NCBI RefSeq assembly: GCF_900636535.1
Contig: NZ_LR134289.1
Location: 248,001-312,000, forward strand
Direction: 5' to 3'
Length of the DNA stretch: 64,000 nt
From: Chryseobacterium gleum
Lineage (GTDB): Bacteria; Bacteroidota; Bacteroidia; Flavobacteriales; Weeksellaceae
A program made the position numbers and the translations under genes. Each line of letters starts with the position of its first letter. Positions within the stretch are counted from its first letter, which is position 1. Below the pieces are notes generated by a model that ran no database searches, was not told where the DNA came from, and saw nothing but the letters and a program-made list of their open reading frames with translations. This document shows, in pieces, positions 18,643-27,587 of the stretch.

Positions 18643-18671
18643 TTGGGTTTCATAAGAACTTGCTAATTTTG
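18643..18671 (+). promoter_or_regulatory. Promoter of the alpha/beta hydrolase gene
   Basis: TTG (18643-18645), 18 bases, then TAATTTTG (18664-18671), an exact TAnnTTTG box 31 bases before the ATG. Confidence 0.6.
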
Positions 18672-18702
18672 AATACCTTTAATTATCAAATTCACTCTTA
18701 TT

Positions 18703-19575
18703 ATGAAAAGTATATTCAAATTCTCCGTCTTGTTAAAATCATTGTTGATGATAATTGTTTTGTCCGCTACATGTATGGTATCCGCACAAAAAGTAAAACC
18801 ATCGGAAAGCGGTTATGCGCCCGTTAACGGTATCAAGGTGTATTATGAAGTATATGGTAATGGAAAGCCTCTTGTACTGCTGCATGGTGCTTTTATGACC
18901 ATTGATATGAATTGGGGAGAGCTGATTCCTGAACTGTCTAAAACCAGAAAAGTAATTGCCGTTGAACTTCAGGGACATGGACACACGCCGTTCTCGGAAC
19001 GTAAATTATCACACGCTGTTCTGGCCAGTGATGTTACAAAGATAATGGATTACCTGAAAATTGATAAGGCTGATGTGGCAGGGTATAGTTTTGGTGGGGA
19101 AGTAGCTTACCAGCTGGCAATACAAAGCCCGGAAAGATTAAATAATCTGGTAATTATTTCATCAACCTATAAAAGCAGCGGCTGGCTGCCGGAAGTCAAT
19201 AAAGCATTTGAAGGAATGAAACCTGATCTCTTTACAAACAGTCCCTTGCATACCGCCTATACCGCTGTAGCACCCGATAAAACAAAATGGACAAAATTCC
19301 TGGAGCAGATGATGGCCTCAGCCGGAAAACCTTTTGATCTGGGGGATGATAATATTTCTAAAATTCCGGTACCCGTTTTAATCATTGCTGGTGATAACGA
19401 TGGACTGGATAAAACCGAGCTTTCAAAAACCTATAAGTTATTAGGAGGCGGAGTTTCTGCTGATATGGGAGCTATGCCGAAATCTCAACTGGCAATTGTT
19501 CCGGGGCAAAGCCATGTCACTGTGATGATGCAGACCGCAACAATTCTGAGCTATCTGAATAATTTTTTAAAATAG
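18703..19575 (+). CDS. Secreted alpha/beta hydrolase
   Basis: 290 residues with signal peptide (LLKSLLMIIVLSATCMVSAQ). Alpha/beta-hydrolase fold marks: LVLLHGAFM (oxyanion loop), nucleophile elbow AGYSFGGE (Ser in G-Y-S-F-G), acid in VLIIAGDNDGLD, and His in PGQSHVTVM. The family includes esterases, lactonases and haloperoxidase-like enzymes; the substrate cannot be read from the sequence. Four bases separate its stop from the next ATG, so it is probably co-transcribed with the VOC gene. Confidence 0.85.
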   Translation: MKSIFKFSVLLKSLLMIIVLSATCMVSAQKVKPSESGYAPVNGIKVYYEVYGNGKPLVLLHGAFMTIDMNWGELIPELSKTRKVIAVELQGHGHTPFSERKLSHAVLASDVTKIMDYLKIDKADVAGYSFGGEVAYQLAIQSPERLNNLVIISSTYKSSGWLPEVNKAFEGMKPDLFTNSPLHTAYTAVAPDKTKWTKFLEQMMASAGKPFDLGDDNISKIPVPVLIIAGDNDGLDKTELSKTYKLLGGGVSADMGAMPKSQLAIVPGQSHVTVMMQTATILSYLNNFLK

Positions 19576-19579
19576 TTTG

Positions 19580-19957
19580 ATGATGAATCCAAAATTTCAG
19601 GCAGGAATTAATATCGCCATAAAAATTCCTAAAAGTAAATATGAAAAAACCGTTGCTTTTTATAAAGATATTTTAAAACTGGAAGTAGAGGAAAAGCCGA
19701 TTAGTAATCCTACCGTTTCAAGGACTCATGAAGTACAGTTCGGGAATAATGTGATCTGGTTAGACTGTGTAGACAATTACACCCACTCTGAAACCTGGTT
19801 ACAGCTTACGGTTCCTGATGTAGAAGCAGCAACACAATATTTACGGTCAAACGGAGTGGAAACCTGTGATGAAATTGAGTCGCTCCCTGAAAATATGCAT
19901 TGGATTACTGATCCGGCAGGAACGGTTTTTAATTTACAGCAACATCAGGAAATTTGA
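19580..19957 (+). CDS. VOC (glyoxalase/bleomycin-resistance) superfamily protein
   Basis: About 125 residues. One bab-bb-b VOC module repeated: AINIAIKIPKSKYEKTVAFYKDILKLEV, then FGNNVIWLDC, then LQLTVPDVEAATQYLRSNGVE and ITDPAGTVFNLQQ. VOC proteins bind metals and small electrophiles or antibiotics; the exact role is unknown. Start chosen at ATG 19580 (another ATG at 19583); the upstream TTG is unlikely. Linked to the preceding hydrolase gene. Confidence 0.8.
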   Translation: MMNPKFQAGINIAIKIPKSKYEKTVAFYKDILKLEVEEKPISNPTVSRTHEVQFGNNVIWLDCVDNYTHSETWLQLTVPDVEAATQYLRSNGVETCDEIESLPENMHWITDPAGTVFNLQQHQEI

Positions 19958-20031
19958 GTTTCTTCATAGCAGGTATATACTGAATTGTATAATTTTAATA
20001 CCTTTAGCCATCGAATCATTTTTATTAAACT

Positions 20032-20574
20032 ATGAAAACGACACCTTTTACCTTCATTGTAACCATCTTTTTTCTGGCATTAAGTGTAACTGCATTTTCC
20101 CAGAAAACAGCAGCTTTAAATTCTTTATTAGACAGCAATTCAGAATTTATTTTCCCGCAGACAACCGATAAAATCTCAAAAGCATTGAATATAAAGCCAG
20201 TTTTTTATGAAGATGCCAATGAAGAAAGATATGTGAAATGGCCAATGAAGACAGGGCTTGAAATGTATACCAGCCCAGGAAAGGATCATACAGTTAATGA
20301 AATGTTTTTCGTTACTTCAGACAACAGACCTGTAGTAGTAGAAGGGCTTCCTTTTGGTCTTATCATGAACAAAAGTACATTGCAGGATTGTAAAACAAAG
20401 TTCAGTAAATATGGTACAAAGACGCAGAAAATGGGAGCAGGAAGCGAATTCCCCGGAGGATCAAAACTTGTTTTCAAAAAAGGTAAACATTATGTCACAT
20501 TGCAGTTCGACAGTAAAAGCCTGTTAAAATCATTAAGTTTAACAACAGAAGTTATCAATCCGGCAGTGAATTAA
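20032..20574 (+). CDS. Hypothetical secreted protein
   Basis: 180 residues. Signal peptide FIVTIFFLALSVTAFSQ; the mature part is a compact alpha/beta domain (VKWPMKTGLEMYTSPGKDHTV, VVVEGLPFGLIMNKS). I do not recognise the family. Separate from the VOC gene by 74 bases; followed by a terminator. Confidence 0.7.
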   Translation: MKTTPFTFIVTIFFLALSVTAFSQKTAALNSLLDSNSEFIFPQTTDKISKALNIKPVFYEDANEERYVKWPMKTGLEMYTSPGKDHTVNEMFFVTSDNRPVVVEGLPFGLIMNKSTLQDCKTKFSKYGTKTQKMGAGSEFPGGSKLVFKKGKHYVTLQFDSKSLLKSLSLTTEVINPAVN

Positions 20575-20596
20575 TATGAGCCACAAAAAATATTAC

Positions 20597-20625
20597 AAAA
20601 TCCGTCATTATTTGACGGATTTTTA
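20597..20625. terminator. Bidirectional terminator between secreted protein and Lrp gene
   Basis: AAAATCCGTCA pairs with TGACGGATTTT, T-run on the plus side, A-run on the other. It sits between converging genes. Confidence 0.85.
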
Positions 20626-20650
20626 TTTGTAATGTGAACTTTAATAAAGT

Positions 20651-21112
20651 TTATATTGTCAATCCATGGTTGTTTTTTACTTCAGCCATCACAAAAGTGC
20701 TGTGGGTGCTTCCTATAGAATCTACAGAGCCCAGTTTATTGAATACAAAATCCTGATAATGCTTCATATCTCTTACCTGCACCTTCAGAAGAAAATCAAA
20801 ATCCCCCGAAATATTATAGCATTCGGCAACTTCTTCTATTTCCAGGATTTCTTTTACAAAATCATAGCCGACTGATCTGTCATGAATTTTCAGCTTGATC
20901 TGACAGAAAACGGTAAAACCACGGTTGAGCTTTTCTGCATCAAGAACGGCAGCATATCTTTTAACGAAGCCTTCCTGTTCCAGCCTTTTTACCCGTTCAA
21001 AAACCGGAGAAGCAGAGAGGTTTACTTCCTTAGCAAGTTCTTTTACGGTCAGTTTGGCATTTTTCTGGAGCAGCCTGAGCAGCTGTAAATCCTTATCATC
21101 GAGTTGTTCCAC
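20651..21112 (-). CDS. Lrp/AsnC family transcriptional regulator
   Basis: 153 residues: N-terminal winged helix-turn-helix (LDDKDLQLLRLLQKNAKLTV, LAKEVNLSASPVFERVKRL) and a C-terminal RAM/AsnC ligand domain (VAECYNISGDFDFLLKVQVRD). The start is GTG at 21112; there is no in-frame ATG nearby and the HTH needs these residues. It is divergent from the riboswitch-metE unit, so it may sense an amino acid such as methionine and act on metE, an inference from position. Confidence 0.9.
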   Translation of the reverse strand: MEQLDDKDLQLLRLLQKNAKLTVKELAKEVNLSASPVFERVKRLEQEGFVKRYAAVLDAEKLNRGFTVFCQIKLKIHDRSVGYDFVKEILEIEEVAECYNISGDFDFLLKVQVRDMKHYQDFVFNKLGSVDSIGSTHSTFVMAEVKNNHGLTI

Positions 21113-21321
21113 AGAATATTATTCTTTAAAATTATAAAAACAAACAAATATACAGGATAATATGCTTTTAATTATAACTTATAAAGTTTTATTTGCTTAA
21201 TTATTTTGTTTTAGCTAAAACTTTATTCTGTATTATTAATTTTACCCAAAATTAAAAACTTTTACAGAAGACAGTTGTTGAAAGTAAAAGTACAGTTCTT
21301 TAGAGATACTTCATCAAACAG

Positions 21322-21485
21322 AAAAGGTTTTACTTAACGTAAATTAATAGGGAATCGTGTGCAAATCACGAGCTGTCGCGCAACTGTAAGTAACACACCA
21401 AAGGTTTCTGTCCTTGCATATCCACTGCCAAAAGCGGGAAGGATGACAGAAACTGTTACAAGTCAGGAGACCTGCCTTTACTGAA
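21322..21485 (+). promoter_or_regulatory. Cobalamin (B12) riboswitch upstream of metE
   Basis: The B12 box AGTCAGGAGACCTGCC is at 21461-21476. Upstream, 21350-21388 carries the other conserved core (GGGAATCGTGTGCAAATCACG followed by GCTGTCGCGCAACTGTAAG, split here). These are the J6/3 and P4-P6 signatures of adenosyl- or methylcobalamin riboswitches. The expression platform would be within 21487-21660, where GAAGCTTTTAGG and GGGAAGCTGTAG could form alternative pairs. Expected action: with B12 present, the B12-independent methionine synthase is switched off. Confidence 0.95.
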
Positions 21486-21667
21486 TTGACATTGCTTTCG
21501 CGGTCTGAAGCTTTTAGGTCATACAGATGATATATCAGACAAGTACATTTTCTCTTGTGGGAAGCTGTAGTGTCTGCTATGCCATTTTTCCTGAAATTTC
21601 TATTCGTTAAGCATTAAGAAGCATTTAAAAAGACTTTACATCAAGTTTTAATATAAAAGTTTAAAAA

Positions 21668-23971
21668 ATGCAAACTCACATTCTGGGCTACCCGCGTATT
21701 GGTAGCAAAAGAGAACTCAAAAAAGCCTGCGAGCAGTATTGGTCAGGTAAAATCCTTCCGGAAGAACTTCTGAATACAGGCAGAAATATCTGCAATCAAA
21801 ACTGGAATATTCAGAAAGAAGCAGGGATAGATCTTATCCCGTGTAATGATTTCTCATACTATGATCAGGTTCTGGATATGAGCCTTGTGGTAGGCGCAAT
21901 CCCGTCACGTTACCACGAAATAGTCCTTAAAAAGAATAATTCTGAGCTGGATCTTTATTTTGCCATGGCAAGAGGATATCAGAAAGAAGGACTGGATATT
22001 ACAGCGATGGAAATGACCAAATGGTTCGATACCAATTACCATTATATTGTTCCCGAATTTTATAAAAACCAGCAGTTTAAACTAAGCTCAGACAAAATTT
22101 TCAATGAATTTGCAGGAGCAAAGCAGGCAGGGATCAATGCCAAGCCGGTGATTATCGGGCTCGTTTCTTATCTGTTGTTAGGAAAAGAAAAAGAAGAAGG
22201 ATTTGATAAGCTGGATCTGGCCGGAAACCTTCTTTCCGTATACTCGGAGATTTTAACCAAACTTCAGGATCAGGGCGCAGAATGGATTCAGTTTGATGAA
22301 CCCTTTTTGGCATTGGATTTAACAGAGAAGGCAAAAGAAACATATCATTTTGTATATGCTGAAATAAGGAAACGTTTTCCAAAACTGAAATTTATTATTG
22401 CCACGTATTTTGAAGGGTTAAAAGATAATACATCCCTGGCTGTCTCACTTCCTGTGAATGTGTTGCACATAGATCTCGTAAGAAATCCTGAACAACTGGA
22501 TGATATTCTGGACGTTATTCCTGAAAGCCTAAGCCTGTCATTAGGAGTGGTTGACGGAAGGAATATCTGGAAAAATGATTATGAAAAGTCATTGTCTCTG
22601 ATAAAAAAAGCAGTGAATCAATTAGGTTCTGAAAGAATTTTAATTGCACCATCCTGCTCACTGCTGCATTCGCCTTGTGATCTTGATTTTGAAACCAGTC
22701 TTAATCCTGAAATTAAAAACTGGCTGGCTTTTGCCAAACAGAAAGTAACGGAAATAGTAACGCTTAAAGAACTGGCGTCAGAAACGGAAAGTAAACAGAT
22801 TCCTGAAGCATTTGAAGAAAATAAAAAAGCAATTGAGAGCAGAAGAACTTCTCCTCTTATCCATAATGATCAGGTGAAGCAGAGGGCAAATGCAGTTACT
22901 GAAAAAGACGCCCAAAGAATCAATCCCTTCAGAATCCGTAAAGAACAGCAGCAAAAAGTATTGCAGCTTCCTTTATTCCCGACAACAACTATCGGGTCGT
23001 TTCCGCAGACTGCAGAAGTCAGAAGCTGGAGAGCAAAATTCAAAAAAGGAGAACTGACAGCGGAACAGTATGACGCATTACTAAAAGAAGAAACGCAGCG
23101 AACAATCCGCTGGCAGGAAGACATCGGGATTGATGTGCTGGTTCACGGAGAATTTGAGCGTAATGATATGGTAGAGTATTTCGGAGAACAGCTGGAAGGT
23201 TTTGTATTTACTAAAAACGGCTGGGTGCAGAGTTACGGAAGCCGTTGTGTAAAGCCTCCTGTAATCTTCGGTGACGTTTCCCGCCCAACTCCGATGACGG
23301 TTTACTGGTCTCAGTATGCACAATCCCAGACTGGGAAATGGGTAAAAGGAATGCTTACAGGTCCTGTTACGATTTTACAGTGGTCTTTCGTTCGCGATGA
23401 TCAGCCACGTTCGGAAACATGTAAACAGATTGCATTGGCGATCCGTGATGAAGTGGTGGATCTGGAAAAAGCAGGGATCAGAATTATTCAGATTGATGAA
23501 CCTGCGATAAGAGAAGGTCTTCCGTTAAGAAAAACCGACTGGCAGAACTATCTGAAATGGGCAGTGGAAGCCTTCAGGATTTCAGCAGGTGGAGTAGAGG
23601 ATGCTACCCAGATCCATACGCATATGTGCTATTCTGAGTTCAATGATATTATTGAAAATATTGCTGATATGGATGCAGATGTGATTACGATAGAATGTTC
23701 CCGTTCCCAGATGGAGCTTCTGAACGCTTTTGCAGACTTTAAATATCCGAATGAAATAGGTCCTGGGGTATACGATATCCATTCACCAAGGGTTCCGTCA
23801 AAAGAAGAAATGATTGAGCTGCTGAGAAAAGCCCAGAATGTAATTCCTGCCGGCCAGCTTTGGGTAAATCCGGACTGCGGGCTTAAAACAAGGCATTGGG
23901 AAGAAACTGAAAAAGCTCTGATAGCAATGGTAGCAGCTGCTAAAGAGGCTTCTGTAGAATATGCACTTTAA
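21668..23971 (+). CDS. metE: Cobalamin-independent methionine synthase
   Basis: 767 residues, usual length. MetE transfers the methyl group of 5-methyltetrahydropteroyl-triglutamate to homocysteine. The N-terminal barrel starts LGYPRIGSKRELKKACEQYW; the catalytic C-terminal barrel has PTTTIGSFPQTAEVR, IHTHMCYSEF with zinc ligands His652 and Cys654, TIECSRS, and NPDCGLKTR with Cys737. All zinc ligands are present, so it should be active. It stands alone behind a cobalamin riboswitch and is followed by a hairpin. Confidence 0.97.
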   Translation: MQTHILGYPRIGSKRELKKACEQYWSGKILPEELLNTGRNICNQNWNIQKEAGIDLIPCNDFSYYDQVLDMSLVVGAIPSRYHEIVLKKNNSELDLYFAMARGYQKEGLDITAMEMTKWFDTNYHYIVPEFYKNQQFKLSSDKIFNEFAGAKQAGINAKPVIIGLVSYLLLGKEKEEGFDKLDLAGNLLSVYSEILTKLQDQGAEWIQFDEPFLALDLTEKAKETYHFVYAEIRKRFPKLKFIIATYFEGLKDNTSLAVSLPVNVLHIDLVRNPEQLDDILDVIPESLSLSLGVVDGRNIWKNDYEKSLSLIKKAVNQLGSERILIAPSCSLLHSPCDLDFETSLNPEIKNWLAFAKQKVTEIVTLKELASETESKQIPEAFEENKKAIESRRTSPLIHNDQVKQRANAVTEKDAQRINPFRIRKEQQQKVLQLPLFPTTTIGSFPQTAEVRSWRAKFKKGELTAEQYDALLKEETQRTIRWQEDIGIDVLVHGEFERNDMVEYFGEQLEGFVFTKNGWVQSYGSRCVKPPVIFGDVSRPTPMTVYWSQYAQSQTGKWVKGMLTGPVTILQWSFVRDDQPRSETCKQIALAIRDEVVDLEKAGIRIIQIDEPAIREGLPLRKTDWQNYLKWAVEAFRISAGGVEDATQIHTHMCYSEFNDIIENIADMDADVITIECSRSQMELLNAFADFKYPNEIGPGVYDIHSPRVPSKEEMIELLRKAQNVIPAGQLWVNPDCGLKTRHWEETEKALIAMVAAAKEASVEYAL

Positions 23972-23996
23972 AAAACTTTACAATAATTAGATTCAA

Positions 23997-24036
23997 ATCA
24001 GATCGTGTTATGATTTTCATGACACGATCTGATATT
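23997..24036 (+). terminator. Hairpin after metE
   Basis: ATCAGATCGTGT (23997-24008) pairs with ACACGATCTGAT (24022-24033). The T tract is short, so it may be a processing or weak termination site. Confidence 0.6.
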
Positions 24037-24085
24037 TAAGGGTTAAAACCTGGATTAAATGTAATATCCTGCTCAATTTTTTATT

Positions 24086-24883
24086 CTATTTTGCCTGTAA
24101 CGAACTTGGAGGGTAACCAAACTGCTTTTTAAAGGCAAAAGAGAAATGAGACAAATTTTCAAATCCGAGATCCAGATAAATCTCAGAAACTGATCTTCCC
24201 TTTTGGGTTAGCAGAAAATGGGCTTCCTTTAATCTCCGGTACTGCAGCCACTGTCTTGGAGGAATACCGAATATTTTCTGAAAATCTCTTTTAAAAGCAG
24301 ATAAACTTCTTCCTGTTAAATAGGCGAAACGTTCTACATTGACATTGAAGTGAAAATTTTTATTCATAAAAGATTCAATATCAATTTTATGAGGCTCTGA
24401 GAAATCAAATAAAACATCTTTAAGACCGGGGTCGTAATTCAGCATCAGAAGTAATGCTTCCTTTTGTTTGAGACGCAGCAGTTCTTCAGATGAAGGTAAT
24501 TCCTCATAGGCAAGCAATGAATACATAAATGAAGCTAATGCCTTTTGACTGGGTTTTATATAGGCGGGTACATTTTCTTTTTTCTCCGCCTGATATCCAT
24601 ATTCGCGGCTGAAATCCCGTAAGAGCGCTTCATCAAAATAGAGGGTTACAGTTTTGATTTCGCCATCTTTTGGAGGATATTTTGCAAACTTCACCAAACG
24701 GTTTTTTCTTGCGGAATAAAGTTCGCCTTCTTTGAATATCGTTTTCGTGATCCCATCATTCAGTTCCATTTCTCCGGAAAGAACAAGCCCCAGACTGTGA
24801 ATCCGGGAAAACTGTTCTCCTTCCCTGAATTCTGAAAAATGACAGGAATAGTTTATTGGAAAAGGAATATTATGTTCACTCAT
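24086..24883 (-). CDS. AraC family transcriptional regulator
   Basis: 265 residues. Residues 1-160 are a cupin-like sensor (SLGLVLSGEMELNDGITKT, FKEGELYSARKNRLVKFA), and 165-265 a double HTH (RFAYLTGRSLSAFKRDFQKI, VSEIYLDLGFENLSHFSFAF, KKQFGYPPSSLQAK). It lies downstream of the aldehyde dehydrogenase gene on the same strand with a 110-base gap, so it may regulate that gene. Confidence 0.88.
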   Translation of the reverse strand: MSEHNIPFPINYSCHFSEFREGEQFSRIHSLGLVLSGEMELNDGITKTIFKEGELYSARKNRLVKFAKYPPKDGEIKTVTLYFDEALLRDFSREYGYQAEKKENVPAYIKPSQKALASFMYSLLAYEELPSSEELLRLKQKEALLLMLNYDPGLKDVLFDFSEPHKIDIESFMNKNFHFNVNVERFAYLTGRSLSAFKRDFQKIFGIPPRQWLQYRRLKEAHFLLTQKGRSVSEIYLDLGFENLSHFSFAFKKQFGYPPSSLQAK

Positions 24884-24993
24884 GGCTCAGCGTGTTATTT
24901 CTTGATCAGTTCTTTTTTTCAAACTTACAAAACTTTTCAGCATCATCACAGCAGAATGCTCCTGGAACATTGTACTGTGATGAATATATTTTT

Positions 24994-26409
24994 TTATACA
25001 ATAACAGCCTTTGGTTCCAGATAAGCTTCCAATCCGAATACCCCATATTCACGTCCTATCCCGCTTTGCTTAAAACCACCGAAAGGTGCATAAGGATCAT
25101 GTGAAAATCCATTGATACAGATTCTTCCGGCGTCAATCCGGGCTGCTACACGTTCTGCATGCTCCTGATCAGACGAGCTGATATAAGCTGCCAGACCATA
25201 AGTAGTGTCATTGGCAATAGCAATGGCTTCCTCTTCATCAGCATAAGGAATAATAGATAATACAGGACCAAAGATTTCTTCCTGAGCAATACGCATATCG
25301 TTGTGTACGTTGGTAAAAATAGTTGCCTTTACAAAGTTACCGTCTTCAAGACCTTGCGGCTTACCTTCACCACCTGCCAGCAGAGTTGCACCTTCTTCCT
25401 GTCCCACACGGATATAACTTTGTACGCGTTCAAATTGTCTGACACTTACCATTGGTCCTACAAGTGTGTCTTCTTCATCAGGTTTTCCAACTTTTACCTG
25501 TTCTGCAGCTTTTTTAGCCAGCTCATTTGCCTCATCCAGCCTGCTCTGAGGGACAAGCAATCGGGTAGGGGCAATACATGCCTGCCCGTTGTTCATATAA
25601 GCTCCGAAAACAGCCATAGGAATAGCTTTGTCAAAATCCGCATCTTCAAGGATAATATTGGGAGACTTTCCTCCCAGTTCCAAAGTCACTCTTTTCATGG
25701 TGTCTACAGCGCCTTTGGCAATCGCTTTTCCGGTTAAGGTAGATCCGGTGAAGGAGATCTTAGCGATATCAGGATGCTGAGTTATTTCTGCTCCGACTAC
25801 GTTTCCTAATCCGTTAATGATGTTGAATACCCCTTCAGGTAAACCGGCTTCATGGAAGCATTCTGTCAGCAGCTGGGTTTGTGCAGCACTCATTTCACTG
25901 GGCTTGATAACGGCGGTACATCCGGCAGCAATGGCAGTTGCCAGTTTGTTGCAGATAAAGCTGTTGCTCGCATTCCAGGGTGTGATGATTCCTACTACAC
26001 CCAGGGATTCAAAACGTACTTTAGAATGTCCGGCTGTTCTTTCGAAATCATAAGATTCTAAGGTCTTGATCGTAGTTGTAAAGGCAGAGATTGCATTCTG
26101 AACGCTCATCCTGCAAAATTGTAATGTTCCTCCGTATTCATTGACCATGACGGAAACAAGTTCGTCTTCCCGTTTACTTACCGCTTCATGCAGCTTTTTA
26201 AGAAAATCAATGCGTTCCTCTTTTGTTGTTTTTGAAAATGTTTTAAAAGCTTTTTTCGCGGCTGCGACAGCCATTCGGGTATCTTCCTCATTTCCGAGAA
26301 CTACTTCGCCTGTTTTTTGATTGGTAACCGGACTTATAAGATCAAAAGTTTCTGTTCCTTTTGGCGTAACGAATTCGCCATTGATGTAAATTTTATTAAT
26401 CTGATTCAT
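24994..26409 (-). CDS. NAD(P)-dependent aldehyde dehydrogenase
   Basis: 471 residues. ALDH superfamily marks: TPWNAS (Asn146), IKPSE (Lys169), LELGGKSPN (general base Glu244), NNGQACIAPTR (catalytic Cys278) and FGGFKQSGIGRE near the C-terminus. Oxidises an aldehyde to a carboxylate in the cytosol; substrate not readable. The full active site is present. An AraC-type gene follows on the same strand. Confidence 0.93.
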   Translation of the reverse strand: MNQINKIYINGEFVTPKGTETFDLISPVTNQKTGEVVLGNEEDTRMAVAAAKKAFKTFSKTTKEERIDFLKKLHEAVSKREDELVSVMVNEYGGTLQFCRMSVQNAISAFTTTIKTLESYDFERTAGHSKVRFESLGVVGIITPWNASNSFICNKLATAIAAGCTAVIKPSEMSAAQTQLLTECFHEAGLPEGVFNIINGLGNVVGAEITQHPDIAKISFTGSTLTGKAIAKGAVDTMKRVTLELGGKSPNIILEDADFDKAIPMAVFGAYMNNGQACIAPTRLLVPQSRLDEANELAKKAAEQVKVGKPDEEDTLVGPMVSVRQFERVQSYIRVGQEEGATLLAGGEGKPQGLEDGNFVKATIFTNVHNDMRIAQEEIFGPVLSIIPYADEEEAIAIANDTTYGLAAYISSSDQEHAERVAARIDAGRICINGFSHDPYAPFGGFKQSGIGREYGVFGLEAYLEPKAVIV

Positions 26410-26900
26410 TTTGATGATTTTAATACCCCAAAGTTCGTCAGAAAAAGAAAGGACAGGTTTGTTGTAAGGTTCAATTTTTGTTTGTTGTATGGCTCATTTT
26501 TTAACCCTAAAAATATGGTGCAAATTTCCCTGCCTGAAATTGCATGTAAAAACACACTGTTCTTCAATAAAATTAACTACTTTTATCATAACCAAGTAAA
26601 CAATTTGTTTTGAGAATAACTCTTAAACTTATTATCGCTTAGTATCAGTCTCAGTAACCACAGGCTGATCGTTCTTTCGTTTGGGTAATTCTCTACCTGA
26701 ACAGGTTCTCATTTCATCATATTATTTATTGCAATGCCTGTAAAAGCAGCTGTGTCTGTATTTGTCTGTAATAATGACTAAATATACAGCAAACGACCTT
26801 AAATAAGTTTCGGGTAAAATCAGATGTATCTCAACTTTACTGCAGTGTGTGAATAATATGGGAAAAATCCTACAAAGAATATTAAGCACAACTATAAGTA
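26410..26900. other. Intergenic stretch of about 490 bases
   Basis: AT-rich region between the divergent aldehyde dehydrogenase and DUF1062 genes. The only open frame of note is a 26-codon minus-strand one at 26632-26712 (starts MRTCSGREL), which has no recognised relative. No tRNA, repeat or clear terminator seen. Confidence 0.4.
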
Positions 26901-27530
26901 ATGAGTACAAAACATATATGGGAGGTAAAAGCAAAGAATACTCCCTTACTAAAAAAGAAATGCAATCATTGTAACAGCGACAGATTTCAATGCAGTGACA
27001 AATTCAGACTGAATGCTCAGAAAAAGAATATTGATATATGGCTGATTTACTGGTGTGTACAATGCAATAACACCTACAATATAACTGTATTTTCAAGAAT
27101 AAGGACAGAATCTATCAGTAAAGATCTGTTTGATAAGTTTTCAGAAAATCATTTGGAAACAGCCTGGACATATGCATTTTCACTGGAAACAATAAGAAAA
27201 AATAATGTGGAAACAGATCCGGAAAGTGTAGAATATGAAATTATCCGTGATGATCTTTCTGTTGAAGACCTGACAAATATGAAAAATGAAATGATTTCGT
27301 TTCAAATGAAATATCCTTTTGATTTTAATGTAAGGGTTTCAACAGTTATAAGAAAATGTTTAGGCCTTTCATCTTCCCAATTGAATCAATTACTCGATAT
27401 TAATGCAGTTTATTGTAATGAAAAACTCCTGCAGAAGAAGTATAAAATTAAAAACGGTGATGTTGTTCAAATCAACAGACAAGCACTCATCAATCTTCAT
27501 CTCATCGTGAAAGAGAATTATTCTCAATAA
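26901..27530 (+). CDS. DUF1062 family protein
   Basis: 209 residues. The N-terminus has the DUF1062 pattern: a Cys pair (CNHC), then FQCSDKFRLNAQKKNIDIWLIY (quoted in part by key words), then a second Cys pair (CVQC) and ITVFSRI. The two CxxC units suggest a zinc ribbon. The C-terminal part ends with an S4-like segment (SQLNQLLDINAVYCNEKLL...KNGDVVQIN), hinting at RNA binding. The cellular role is unknown. Confidence 0.8.
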   Translation: MSTKHIWEVKAKNTPLLKKKCNHCNSDRFQCSDKFRLNAQKKNIDIWLIYWCVQCNNTYNITVFSRIRTESISKDLFDKFSENHLETAWTYAFSLETIRKNNVETDPESVEYEIIRDDLSVEDLTNMKNEMISFQMKYPFDFNVRVSTVIRKCLGLSSSQLNQLLDINAVYCNEKLLQKKYKIKNGDVVQINRQALINLHLIVKENYSQ

Positions 27531-27553
27531 CTGCAGCTGTTAAATAATTATAG

Positions 27554-27587
27554 AAAGCCTCTTGATTCTTGATCAGGAGGCTTTTTA
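27554..27587. terminator. Bidirectional terminator between DUF1062 and the ECF sigma gene
   Basis: AAAGCCTC-TTGAT pairs with ATCA-GGAGGCTTT with a T-run. It overlaps the stop codon of the minus-strand sigma gene. Confidence 0.8.

Noticed and set aside
25303..25737. 144-codon plus-strand frame inside the aldehyde dehydrogenase gene
   Set aside because: Antisense shadow of a well-conserved gene.
26632..26712. 26-codon minus-strand frame MRTCSGREL...
   Set aside because: Too short, no leader motif, no repeat or regulatory signal; kept only as a note in the gap entry.
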